NCBI GenBank assembly: GCA_964485515.1
Contig: CAZALT010000002.1
Location: 1 to 64,000, forward strand
Direction of reading: 5' to 3'
Source: CAZALT01 sp964485515
GTDB taxonomy: Bacteria > Actinomycetota > Acidimicrobiia > Acidimicrobiales > Acidimicrobilacustridaceae
DNA length: 64,000 bases
Below are positions 57,332 through 64,000 of this stretch, piece by piece. The position numbers were made by a program, and so were the translations under genes. Position 1 is the first letter of the stretch, and every line of letters begins with the position of its first letter. The notes beneath the pieces are model-generated. The model was not told the DNA's origin. It made no database searches and saw only the letters and a program-made list of their open reading frames with translations.

Positions 57332-58219
57332 TCAGCGCCCGCCCGGCGCCACCAGCGCCTGGGACTCCTCAATGCGCAGATCGAATGTCTGCGTCGGACT
57401 CACCAACTCGCCCAGGTCCCCGCCCTGGCCGTTCGTCGCGAACCACCGCAAGTGCCACGTCACCGTCACCGAGTTGTGGAACAAACCGTCGCGGTTCACG
57501 CCCGAGCTCCGGCCGTAGGTGAACGAGCACGACGACGAACCCGGATCCGGCTTCACCGCCGAGTCGTACATCGAGCCGGCATCCACGCACGACGCCGTCC
57601 CTTCGGTCATGTCCCACTCCGAGCGCACCGGCACCGCCTCTACCGTCGCGGTCAACCCACCAGCCGACGCCGACGCCGAGACCGTCTCCCAGTTCTCCAC
57701 GTGCAACCACACCGGCAGGTTGACCAAACCAGTGCCGCCTGCATTCGGCCAGGTCCGTACCCCAGGGACAGGCAAGGTCATACCGTTCGCTGCCATCTGA
57801 GCGAGCACCTCAGCCGAAGGCGTCACGATCGGAGGATTCGCCGGATCCCACGGCACGAGGTTCGTGTACGTCACCGCTCCGGTCGTCACATCTCGACAGG
57901 TGACCCAGATCAAGGTCCCCGGCTCCACAGTTCCGGTGTCTCCGAGGGGCGGTCCAACTCCCGGCAGGATGTCGCTCGAGCCGACTACTTCGAAGTAGCG
58001 GCATTCGATGGTCGAGGTGCCGCCACCATTCCGTTTGTAGCCCCCGTCGCTGAACCCTCCGGAGTCACTTCCCGGCACATTCACGACGACCTCACCGCCA
58101 GTGTCGGTCGTGTACCCGCCGGTGGATCCGTCGAGAGCACCGGCGTGCGCAGGAAGAGCGACTACCAGTGTGGCGAGGGTTGCGAGGGCGGCTGAGGTCA
58201 GGAGTAGGCGAGCGCGCAT
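57332..58219 (-). CDS. secreted hypothetical protein of the pilus operon
   Basis: 295 residues with a clear Sec signal (RARLLLTSAALATLATLVV, cleavage after ALPAHA). The mature protein is Gly/Thr-rich at first, with a possible disulfide pattern (Cys in IECRYF, VTCRD, ASCVD, SSCSF), and predicted mostly beta. No recognised domain. It ends with SPTQTFDLRIEESQAL. It precedes the SAF protein by 16 bp and overlaps the upstream lipoprotein by 22 bp. A surface or pilus-tip role is possible; the sequence does not tell. Confidence 0.7.
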   Translation of the reverse strand: MRARLLLTSAALATLATLVVALPAHAGALDGSTGGYTTDTGGEVVVNVPGSDSGGFSDGGYKRNGGGTSTIECRYFEVVGSSDILPGVGPPLGDTGTVEPGTLIWVTCRDVTTGAVTYTNLVPWDPANPPIVTPSAEVLAQMAANGMTLPVPGVRTWPNAGGTGLVNLPVWLHVENWETVSASASAGGLTATVEAVPVRSEWDMTEGTASCVDAGSMYDSAVKPDPGSSSCSFTYGRSSGVNRDGLFHNSVTVTWHLRWFATNGQGGDLGELVSPTQTFDLRIEESQALVAPGGR

Positions 58220-58887
58220 CCTGCGACCCCCTGCCAGCTCTCGACGCGTTCGCGTCCGGTGAGAATCCAAGCACTAGCCACGAGCTTGAAGTCGGCGCGG
58301 ATCCTGGTAGTGATCACCTCGTCGTTGAGCACGTTCCCGGAACCAGGCTCGTAGAGGACAGAGTCATCGACAGCGCAGATCTCTGCGGTCGCGGTATCGC
58401 CGCTCACCTCAACCGACATCGGATGCGTAGCGTGGACTGAGTTCTCGGGGTAGCGCGCGGCCTGTCCAAATCCGAGCCACGTCGCGGCGACATTTCGGAA
58501 CTCAGTGAGCAGGGGATCGCCAACGGTGGCAACGAGCGCCGGTGACCCGGGGTCTGGAGGGTCTGACACGGCGGCGGCGAAGGCTGCGAGTCCAGCGTCG
58601 TAGGCATTGATGACTGCGACTTGGTCGGCCGACCAATCGCTACTTCCTGGTGCCGCTGAAGTGCTTGTCGGCGCGCCTGTCGTCGACGTCGTGGTGTCGA
58701 CGATTGAGGTGGTGGCGCTCGACTTCTCCGATGAGTCACCGCACCCCGTGGCCATGCCGACGGCGAGCGTGAGGCTGAGGAGCAGGGCCCCGAGTCGTGA
58801 CCGCGTGGTTCTGGCGGGGGGTCGTGAAGTGCCCGAGTTCGGAGCCGGATCGGCGGCGGGTGTCGATCCGGCGGTTGAGCCAATCAT
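58198..58887 (-). CDS. lipoprotein of the pilus operon, NTF2-like
   Basis: 229 residues from ATG 58887. A 37-residue N-terminal extension precedes a lipoprotein signal (LLLSLTLAVGMATGC, Cys near 52), a Thr/Ser linker, and a domain with NTF2-like spacing (AATWLGFGQAARYPENS, TAEICAVDDSVLY, ADFKLVASAWIL). GAGGTGG lies 6 bp before this ATG; a start at 59055 would run through bipartite motif copy e and is rejected. First gene of the leftward Tad operon. Confidence 0.65.
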   Translation of the reverse strand: MIGSTAGSTPAADPAPNSGTSRPPARTTRSRLGALLLSLTLAVGMATGCGDSSEKSSATTSIVDTTTSTTGAPTSTSAAPGSSDWSADQVAVINAYDAGLAAFAAAVSDPPDPGSPALVATVGDPLLTEFRNVAATWLGFGQAARYPENSVHATHPMSVEVSGDTATAEICAVDDSVLYEPGSGNVLNDEVITTRIRADFKLVASAWILTGRERVESWQGVAGCALAYS

Positions 58888-59049
58888 GTGAGCCACCTCA
58901 CTTGATCGTGGGATCTCAGCGCCTGTGGGCGGGAACGGTAGAACGGTGGTGGTGGTTGTTCTAGTGACGTTGGTCACTGTCTCTGCAGGTCCACACTCTG
59001 GGTGTTCGCAGAGACGCTCGGTGCGCGGGTTGTCCATCACATTCCCCAT

Positions 59050-59078
59050 ACGCACGCCAAAGTCGAGACGCGTCGCTC
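59050..59078 (+). promoter_or_regulatory. bipartite element motif, copy e
   Basis: ACGCACG-N12-CGCGTCGCTC, one mismatch in the short half, preceded by CCCCAT like copies c and d. Lies 163 bp upstream of the pilus lipoprotein start (minus strand) and reads away from it, the same relative orientation as the other copies. Confidence 0.6.
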
Positions 59079-59100
59079 AGATTTCTTGGTGGACGCCAGG

Positions 59101-59204
59101 TGCCGTGGCCGGACCTTCGGTCCGGGTGCCGTGGTGCCTGACCGCCGCCTCGCAGTCAACCCGCCTCCGCAGGCTCCGGCGGGCTGCGCCCCTTCGGGGT
59201 TGAC
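59101..59204 (+). repeat. 104-bp leader repeat 1
   Basis: About 88% identical (about a dozen differences) to 59909-60012. Contains CCGGAC-CTTCG-GTCCGG, a six-bp stem with a stable UUCG-type loop. A second structured part is bounded by GTCAACCC and GGGTTGAC, enclosing CCGCC/GGCGG. It lies about 140 bp upstream of the HTH gene. A structured 5' leader or a mobile short repeat are both possible. Confidence 0.75.
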
Positions 59205-59283
59205 AGCGATTCGTCGACCAGGCCCTGCGCCCAGAGGGGCGAGTCCCATCCCGGGGCTCACCGGCCACACCGGCCGGTTCATC

Positions 59284-59323
59284 GGGCGGAGCCGCTCGTC
59301 GGGAAGGACCGGCGGCTCCGCCC
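59284..59323. repeat. 12-bp perfect inverted repeat upstream of HTH gene
   Basis: GGGCGGAGCCGC (59284-59295) and GCGGCTCCGCCC (59312-59323) with a 16-nt loop, ending 21 bp before the ATG of the HTH gene. Could act as a leader hairpin or an operator. Confidence 0.6.
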
Positions 59324-59344
59324 CTCCGAAACGGAGACCCCGCC

Positions 59345-59794
59345 ATGACCCTGACCCACACCAACCAGCACCGAGGCCTCGCCGCCGAACCCATTGCGAG
59401 CGTCACGGTCATTCCGTGGCGTGACCAACTCGTCGAGGTGCACCCCGAGTCCACCGCGACAGCGAGCAACGAGACGCTCGTCTGGTGGACACCGACCCTC
59501 GGGCCGACCGCAACGCTCATGGCGCACCGCTTCGCCGGCTACATGAAACTCCACCAAGAAGCAAAGTTCACGATGGCCGACCTCGCAGCCATGTTCGGGA
59601 TGGGGGAGAGCATGACCCGCATCCGGGTCGCGTTCGAGCGCCTTGAGCGCTTCGGCGTGATCCGCGTCGATGGGCAGACCGTTTCGGTGCGCATGTCGCT
59701 CGGACCGCTCAGCGAGAAGCAGATCGAACGACTTCCCGCGTGCCTGGCCGATCTGTACCGGGCGCGGCGCTACGAGATCGTCCGCGCTCGCTGA
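59345..59794 (+). CDS. helix-turn-helix protein of the mobile element
   Basis: A 149-residue protein. The centre (about 55-105) reads like a winged HTH: HRFAGYMKLHQEAKFTMADL, then AAMFGMGESMTRIRVAFERL, then FGVIRVDGQTVSV as the wing. Such small proteins with VWWTPTLGPTAT near the start are common in actinobacterial conjugative elements. It is a candidate regulator of the element promoters. It is preceded by leader repeat 1 and followed by a 17-bp perfect inverted repeat. Confidence 0.72.
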   Translation: MTLTHTNQHRGLAAEPIASVTVIPWRDQLVEVHPESTATASNETLVWWTPTLGPTATLMAHRFAGYMKLHQEAKFTMADLAAMFGMGESMTRIRVAFERLERFGVIRVDGQTVSVRMSLGPLSEKQIERLPACLADLYRARRYEIVRAR

Positions 59795-59804
59795 CGTAGC
59801 TCGA

Positions 59805-59858
59805 AGTGAGGTGCCCTGCTCGACCGGGTGGCGGAACCCAGGAGCAGGGCACCTCACT
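59805..59858. terminator. 17-bp perfect inverted repeat after HTH gene
   Basis: AGTGAGGTGCCCTGCTC (59805-59821) and GAGCAGGGCACCTCACT (59842-59858), 20-nt loop, starting 10 bp after the HTH gene stop. Strong enough for an intrinsic terminator although no U-tract follows. A protein-binding site is an alternative. Confidence 0.6.
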
Positions 59859-59908
59859 ACCCAATCTAGAACGCGATTCGCAAAAGGCAATTCGGTGCCC
59901 TCGGGCAG

Positions 59909-60012
59909 TGCCGTGACCGGACCTTCGGTCCGGGTGCAGTGGTGGCCCGCCGCCGTGCCGGAGTCAACCCGCCTCCGCAAGCTCCGGCGGGCTGCGCCCC
60001 TGCGGGGTTGAC
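59909..60012 (+). repeat. 104-bp leader repeat 2
   Basis: Second copy of the leader repeat, same length as the first. The UUCG-type hairpin and the outer GTCAACCC/GGGTTGAC stem are both conserved, while most differences fall in the unpaired middle. It lies about 75 bp upstream of the ArdC-like gene. Confidence 0.75.
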
Positions 60013-60088
60013 ACCGGCCCGGGCCCGTCGGGCCGGACGCCCGGAGGGCGAAGCCTCGACCAGCGGGGCTCGACCCCAAGGAGTGCTC

Positions 60089-60988
60089 ATGCGAGCAGAC
60101 TCGCTCTTCGAACAGATCACCAGCCAGATCATCGACCAGATCGAAGCCGGTGCCGGCGACTGGAACATGCCGTGGCGCACCCTCGCCGAAGCCGGGACAC
60201 CCACCAGCGTCGATGGCCGCCCCTACCGCGGCATCAACGCCCTGTGGCTTCCCATGGTCGCGGTTGACCAGGGCTGGACCTCGGGACTGTGGGCCACCTA
60301 CCGAGGTTGGCAACGACACGACGCCCAAGTCCGGCGCGGCGAGAAGGGCACCCACGTCCTGCTGTGGAAGAAGCTCGACCCCAAGAACGACGAAACGACC
60401 GAGGACGGTTCGAAGGAGCGGGCCCGGTTCGTTGCTCGCACCTTCACCGTGTTCGCCGCCGAACAAGCCGACGGCACCGACGACCTCATCGCCGCACGCC
60501 AACAGCCACCGGCCGACACGCCCGAACGCATCAGCGAAGCAGAAGCGTTCTTCGCCGCCGTCGGCGCCGACGTGAAGGTCGGCGGCAACCGAGCCTGTTA
60601 CGTCCCGACCACCGACAGCATCGCCGTGCCCGCCCTCGAGCAGTTCGACCACGCCGCGCACTACTACGCCACCCTCGCCCACGAACACGCCCACTGGACC
60701 GGACACCCCGCGCGGCTCAACCGAGACCTTTCCGGACGGTTCGGCGACGACGCGTACGCCGCCGAGGAGCTCGTCGCCGAACTCGGCGCCGCCATGTGGT
60801 GCGCGAGCGCGGGCATCAGCACCACCACCCGGCACGACCACGCCGCCTACCTCGCCCACTGGCTCACCATCCTGCGCAGCGACCCCCGCTCCCTGGTCAC
60901 CGTGGCCAGCAAGGCCCAGGGCGCCGTCGACCACCTCAGCGAGACCGCCGGTCAACTCGCCGGCGACCGCATCGCCGAATCCGTCTGA
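60089..60988 (+). CDS. ArdC-like antirestriction protein
   Basis: A 299-residue protein. The N-terminal single-strand-DNA-binding domain (about 5-120, family DUF1738/ArdC-N: PWRTLAEAGTPTSVDGRPYRGINALWL, shown in part by PYRGINALWL and WATYRGWQ) is followed by a zincin-like metallopeptidase domain with HExxH at H198-H202 (LAHEHAHWTGH) and the downstream AAEELVAEL Glu. Plasmid ArdC protects incoming DNA from host restriction. ATG 60089 is supported by AAGGAG 6 bp upstream. The leader carries repeat 2. Confidence 0.88.
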   Translation: MRADSLFEQITSQIIDQIEAGAGDWNMPWRTLAEAGTPTSVDGRPYRGINALWLPMVAVDQGWTSGLWATYRGWQRHDAQVRRGEKGTHVLLWKKLDPKNDETTEDGSKERARFVARTFTVFAAEQADGTDDLIAARQQPPADTPERISEAEAFFAAVGADVKVGGNRACYVPTTDSIAVPALEQFDHAAHYYATLAHEHAHWTGHPARLNRDLSGRFGDDAYAAEELVAELGAAMWCASAGISTTTRHDHAAYLAHWLTILRSDPRSLVTVASKAQGAVDHLSETAGQLAGDRIAESV

Positions 60989-60992
60989 CGAT

Positions 60993-61022
60993 CGACCGGG
61001 CGGGCCCCCGCCCGCCCGGTCG
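60993..61022. terminator. strong hairpin between convergent genes
   Basis: CGACCGGGCGGG (60993-61004) and CCCGCCCGGTCG (61011-61022), 6-nt loop, directly after the ArdC stop and 12 bp before the stop of the minus-strand small gene. A 12-bp perfect GC stem fits a bidirectional terminator. Confidence 0.75.
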
Positions 61023-61033
61023 CCACCCAGACC

Positions 61034-61342
61034 TCACGCACTCGCCGACGTCCCTGGACTCGCAGCGGTCTCGTCTCCCGACGCAGGCCGCCGCTTCGTC
61101 GCGCCCAACCGCGCCAAATCCCGCGACGTCAGTCCGAGAAACGCCGCGCACTGCTCGCGGCTCAACCCCGTCGCCTCGAGCTCGTCCACCGTCCGACCGA
61201 ACGCCGCCCTCGCCTCGGCCACCTTGACCTCCAAGTCCGTAATCGCCTGGAGTCGCCGCCTCGCCGAGCGCAACGCCTTGTCCTGCTTGCTCGCCTGATC
61301 CCGCTGCCAAGTCCGTAGGTCACTTACCGCATCACTGCCCAT
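61034..61342 (-). CDS. small coiled-coil/HTH-like protein divergent from the relaxase
   Basis: A 102-residue protein. A basic coiled-coil-like helix (about 10-60, KQDKALRSARRRLQAITDLE) is followed by LSREQCAAFLGLTSRDLARL, which looks like a short HTH, and a Ser/Ala-rich end. ATG 61342 is preferred, with AAGGG about 10 bp upstream. Divergent from the MobF relaxase with two facing copies of the bipartite motif between them. It could be a relaxosome accessory or autoregulator. Confidence 0.6.
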   Translation of the reverse strand: MGSDAVSDLRTWQRDQASKQDKALRSARRRLQAITDLEVKVAEARAAFGRTVDELEATGLSREQCAAFLGLTSRDLARLGATKRRPASGDETAASPGTSASA

Positions 61343-61416
61343 TCCAGGTACCACCCTTCACGTCGGCTGCGTCGCGCCGCACCGGCACACGCGTGCGTCT
61401 CTCCGCACACCCCCAT

Positions 61417-61445
61417 ACGCACTCTCACCCGTCCACGCGTCGCTC
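61417..61445 (+). promoter_or_regulatory. bipartite element motif, copy c
   Basis: Exact ACGCACT-N12-CGCGTCGCTC, preceded by CCCCAT (61411-61416). 75 bp upstream of the small minus-strand gene. Faces copy d, 124 bp away, as in the 45104-45171 pair. Confidence 0.65.
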
Positions 61446-61569
61446 TCGCACGTCACCGGCCCCACCGCACCACCAGCCCAGAATCCCTCCCGAGACCACC
61501 GCCGACCAGGTCGCTCAATCCACCCCCACCAAAATCCGCCTCACAGAAAATCACCACAGGTGTGCACGA

Positions 61570-61598
61570 GAGCGACGCGCTCCGCCGGCGCAGTGCGT
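61570..61598 (-). promoter_or_regulatory. bipartite element motif, copy d
   Basis: Exact minus-strand copy; the CCCCAT extension runs to 61604, only 2 bp before the relaxase GTG at 61607. A protein bound here would cover the start, or the motif itself could be the promoter of a leaderless transcript. Confidence 0.65.
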
Positions 61599-61606
61599 AT
61601 GGGGGC

Positions 61607-64000
61607 GTGCTGTCCGTGGCGAAACTGCGAGTTGGGGCCGAGGCATACCAGCTGACCGGCGTCGCCCAGTCCCTCGATGACTACTACTCGGGCTCGGGCG
61701 AAGCCGAAGGGTGGTGGGCCGGCGTCGGCGCCCGCCAGCTCGGCCTCGACGGGCCGGTCGCAGGCGATGACCTGCGCGCCATCCTCGCCGGACTCGCCCC
61801 GGGCAAGGGCGGCGTGACCCCGAACGAGGAGCAGATCCACCCCCATCCGCGGCGGGTTCCGGGCTTCGACCTGACCTTCAAGGTCCCCAAGTCCGTGTCG
61901 GTGCTCTACGGCGTGAGCGACGACCCCCGAGTGCAGGGCGCCATCATCGAGGCAGCCGAAGCGGCACTGCGCGAGACCCTCAGTTGGCTCGAACGCGACG
62001 TGATGGCGGTGCGTCGCGGATCAGGCAACGAACGCTTCCTCGCCGACCTGGCCAAGACCGACCCCGCGGCGGCCGAGCACGCCCGGATTCGCACCGTGCG
62101 CGGCGCCGGGATGGCCGCCGCCGTGTTCCGGCACCGCACCTCGCGAGCCGGCGACCCGCTCCTGCACTGGCACGTGTTGGTCCCGAACCTCGTCAAGGGT
62201 GCCGACGGGCGCTGGTCGGCCTTCGTGCACCCCGACCTGTTCCGATCCGGCAAGGCCGCCGGCGAGATCTTTCAGGCCGCCGTACGCCAAGAGCTCACCG
62301 AACGCCTCGGCCTCCAGTGGCGACCCGGACGCCACGTCCCCGAGGTCAGCGGCATCCCCCAGAGCGTGTGCGACGTCTTCTCCAAACGGTCCGCCGAGAT
62401 CGACGCCTGGCTCAACGACACCGGCCGCCCCGACGACCCCGCCAACCGCCAAGAAGCCGTCCTCGCCACCCGCCGAGGCAAAGGCGAACACGAAGGCGAG
62501 CGCTTCGACGCCGCGTGGAAGCTCGAAGGTGCCGACCTCGGATTCGGACCGGAACAGGCCGACCACCTCGTCTACGGCACGACCCGCGAGACCCCACAAG
62601 CCAGCACCGACGCGATGTGGCGGCTGCCCGAGATCTCGATCGAGCCCGACGGCACCCCCTACGGACACGACCGCATCGTGCCGGGCGAGACCTGGATCGC
62701 GGATCTCGCCTGTCGCGACCTGTGCACCGACGACGCCACCTTCACCCGCCCTGAACTCCTCATCGCCGTCGCCAAACGACTCGGCAACGGCGCCACCGTC
62801 CCCACCATCGAGGCCATCGTCAGCCGCGTCCTCGCCTCGTCCGAGATCATTCCCATCGACACGCCACCGGGGCGGGACCACGTGCCCCGCTGGTCCACCC
62901 GGCACATGCTCACGATCGAACGAGCCCTGCTCGACGCGTACGCCCAGCGCCATACATGGCTGCCGGTCGACGCTGCGCAGACCGCGACGATCGTCGCAGC
63001 CCACGACGAACTCGGCGCCGACCAGGCCGCCGCCGTCGTCGCACTCACCGCCTCGCCCGACGCCGTCTCGGTGATGATCGGGCCTGCCGGGACGGGCAAG
63101 ACCTTCACGCTCAACGTTGCCCGCCAGGTCTTCGAGGCCGCGGGATACCGCGTCATCGGCGCCGCACCGTCGGCTCGAGCTGCCGCCGAACTCGAAGGCG
63201 GCGCCCACATCGAATCGCGCACGCTGCACTCCCTCACTCAACGGTGGAACACCGGCATCGACCACCCCGACGCCCGCACCGTCCTGGTCATCGACGAGGC
63301 CGCCATGGCCGCCACCACCGACCTCCAGCCCCTCGTGAGCCGTACCGTCGACGCCGGCGGCCGAGTCGTACTCGTCGGCGACCACCACCAGCTCCCCGAA
63401 GTCACCGCCGGAGGAGGACTCGCCGCTGCCGTGGGCACCGTCGGCACCGTGGCCGAACTCACGATCAACCGTCGCCAGCAGCAGCCCTGGGAACGAGCCG
63501 CCCTCGCCGAGCTCCGCGCCGGATCGGTCCCCAACGCCGTCGATGCCTACCGGGCCCATGGCCGAGTCACCGTCGTCGAAGCCAACCAGAACATGATCAC
63601 CGTCGCCGCTGACCGCTACCTCGCAGCCCTCGATAGCGGCCTTCGGCCCATCCTCATGGCCGGTACCAACGACACCGTTGCTCGCCTGAACACCGCCGTG
63701 CGCAACCGACTCCACGAACGCGGCGACCTCCACGACGTCGACGGCCAACGGTTCGCCGTGGGGGAGCGGGTCGTGCTTCGCCGCAACCAGCGACTCACCG
63801 ACCGCACCGGAGCGAACGTGACGGTGCGCAACAGCGACGCCGCCCACATCCACAGCATCGGCCCCGACGGCGCGCTCACCGTGCGCCGTGAAGCAGATGA
63901 ACGGCTCATCGACCTGCCGGCCGACTACGCCGCGTCCCACATCACTACCGGCTACGCCGTCACGGCCCACCGCGCCCAAGGCGGCACCTGGGACCTCGCC
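61607..64000 (+). CDS. MobF relaxase / TraA-like helicase (3' partial)
   Basis: 798 codons, open at the right edge. The TrwC-type relaxase domain (about 1-330) has the catalytic tyrosine region LDDYYSG (Y26/Y27), FDLTFKVPKSVSVLYG, and the metal-binding histidines HWH at about 187-189 (RAGDPLLHWHVLVPN). A superfamily I helicase follows: Walker A GPAGTGKT (about 492-499), VLVIDEAAM, LVGDHHQLPEV. It nicks oriT and unwinds the transferred strand. GTG 61607 is used because conserved VLSVAKLRVG starts there; no ATG fits the frame. The coupling protein (VirD4/TraD) is expected beyond the window. Confidence 0.92.
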   Translation, partial: MLSVAKLRVGAEAYQLTGVAQSLDDYYSGSGEAEGWWAGVGARQLGLDGPVAGDDLRAILAGLAPGKGGVTPNEEQIHPHPRRVPGFDLTFKVPKSVSVLYGVSDDPRVQGAIIEAAEAALRETLSWLERDVMAVRRGSGNERFLADLAKTDPAAAEHARIRTVRGAGMAAAVFRHRTSRAGDPLLHWHVLVPNLVKGADGRWSAFVHPDLFRSGKAAGEIFQAAVRQELTERLGLQWRPGRHVPEVSGIPQSVCDVFSKRSAEIDAWLNDTGRPDDPANRQEAVLATRRGKGEHEGERFDAAWKLEGADLGFGPEQADHLVYGTTRETPQASTDAMWRLPEISIEPDGTPYGHDRIVPGETWIADLACRDLCTDDATFTRPELLIAVAKRLGNGATVPTIEAIVSRVLASSEIIPIDTPPGRDHVPRWSTRHMLTIERALLDAYAQRHTWLPVDAAQTATIVAAHDELGADQAAAVVALTASPDAVSVMIGPAGTGKTFTLNVARQVFEAAGYRVIGAAPSARAAAELEGGAHIESRTLHSLTQRWNTGIDHPDARTVLVIDEAAMAATTDLQPLVSRTVDAGGRVVLVGDHHQLPEVTAGGGLAAAVGTVGTVAELTINRRQQQPWERAALAELRAGSVPNAVDAYRAHGRVTVVEANQNMITVAADRYLAALDSGLRPILMAGTNDTVARLNTAVRNRLHERGDLHDVDGQRFAVGERVVLRRNQRLTDRTGANVTVRNSDAAHIHSIGPDGALTVRREADERLIDLPADYAASHITTGYAVTAHRAQGGTWDLA

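Larger units (their letters stand above)
58888..59344. other. 457-bp noncoding divergent control region
   Basis: Lies between the leftward pilus operon and the rightward HTH gene. It holds bipartite motif copy e (59050-59078), leader repeat 1 (59101-59204) with a UUCG-type hairpin, and a 12-bp perfect inverted repeat (59284-59323) next to the HTH gene. No protein-coding potential was seen. Confidence 0.7.

Noticed and set aside
62021..63979. Minus-strand open frame of 652 codons
   Set aside because: Lies opposite the MobF relaxase, whose Walker and HWH motifs identify the real frame.

Overview
High-GC chromosomal DNA from an actinobacterium, plausibly of the Acidimicrobiia/Ilumatobacter type. 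That placement is an impression from GC content, the SCO6880-type conjugation protein, actinobacterial Tad genes and ABC-family proteins; it was not searched. No rRNA or tRNA gene was seen. A run of 10 N at 52215-52224 is an assembly gap inside a gene.

Region 1 (1-6240) holds ordinary chromosomal genes: the 3' part of a 3-hydroxyisobutyrate dehydrogenase-like gene, a TetR regulator, an SGNH hydrolase, a His-rich membrane protein and an OmpR-type two-component system. Good candidate response-regulator boxes lie in its divergent promoter. A frameshifted C-terminal relic of a xylulokinase lies directly behind the histidine kinase.

Region 2 (6264-34193) is a large glycoside-catabolism locus built as two divergons. 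Divergon A: alpha-L-rhamnosidase, galT, galK and GH43 read left; a binding protein, two unusual fused transporter proteins (MFS-LivF and LivH-LivM-LivG), a LacI regulator and a Gfo/Idh/MocA oxidoreductase read right. Divergon B: uronate isomerase, a shikimate-kinase-like protein, beta-glucuronidase, a fructuronate-reductase-type dehydrogenase and a LarA-like protein read left; GH1 beta-glucosidase, rhamnose isomerase, bifunctional rhamnulose-1-P aldolase/dehydrogenase, rhamnulokinase and FMN L-lactate dehydrogenase read right. Each divergent promoter carries a LacI-type palindrome close to TGCAAACGTTTGCA, so one LacI protein probably controls both. None of the glycosidases has an obvious signal peptide. 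Together this suggests import of an oligosaccharide or glycoside containing rhamnose, glucuronate and galactose, cleavage in the cytoplasm, and funnelling of each sugar into its own pathway.

Region 3 (34236-37944) has miscellaneous chromosomal genes: an Abhydrolase_10-like protein, an enoyl-CoA hydratase, a TIM-barrel sugar isomerase and a limonene-epoxide-hydrolase-like protein.

Region 4 (about 38100 to the end) is an integrated conjugative element or integrated plasmid whose right end is outside the window. It carries a tandem-HTH protein, a CHC2/Toprim primase, a VirB4-like ATPase, an SCO6880-family protein, a VirB6/TrbL-like channel protein, lipoproteins, a VirB2-like small membrane protein, a lysozyme/M23 wall hydrolase and a ComEC-type MBL cargo gene. 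These are followed by a complete Tad/Flp pilus operon headed by a membrane-bound LysM-wHTH-BTAD protein, an ArdC-like antirestriction protein, and a MobF relaxase-helicase cut by the window end. Noncoding parts of this element carry five copies of a bipartite motif (ACGCACT-N12-CGCGTCGCTC), two 104-bp leader repeats and several long perfect inverted repeats.
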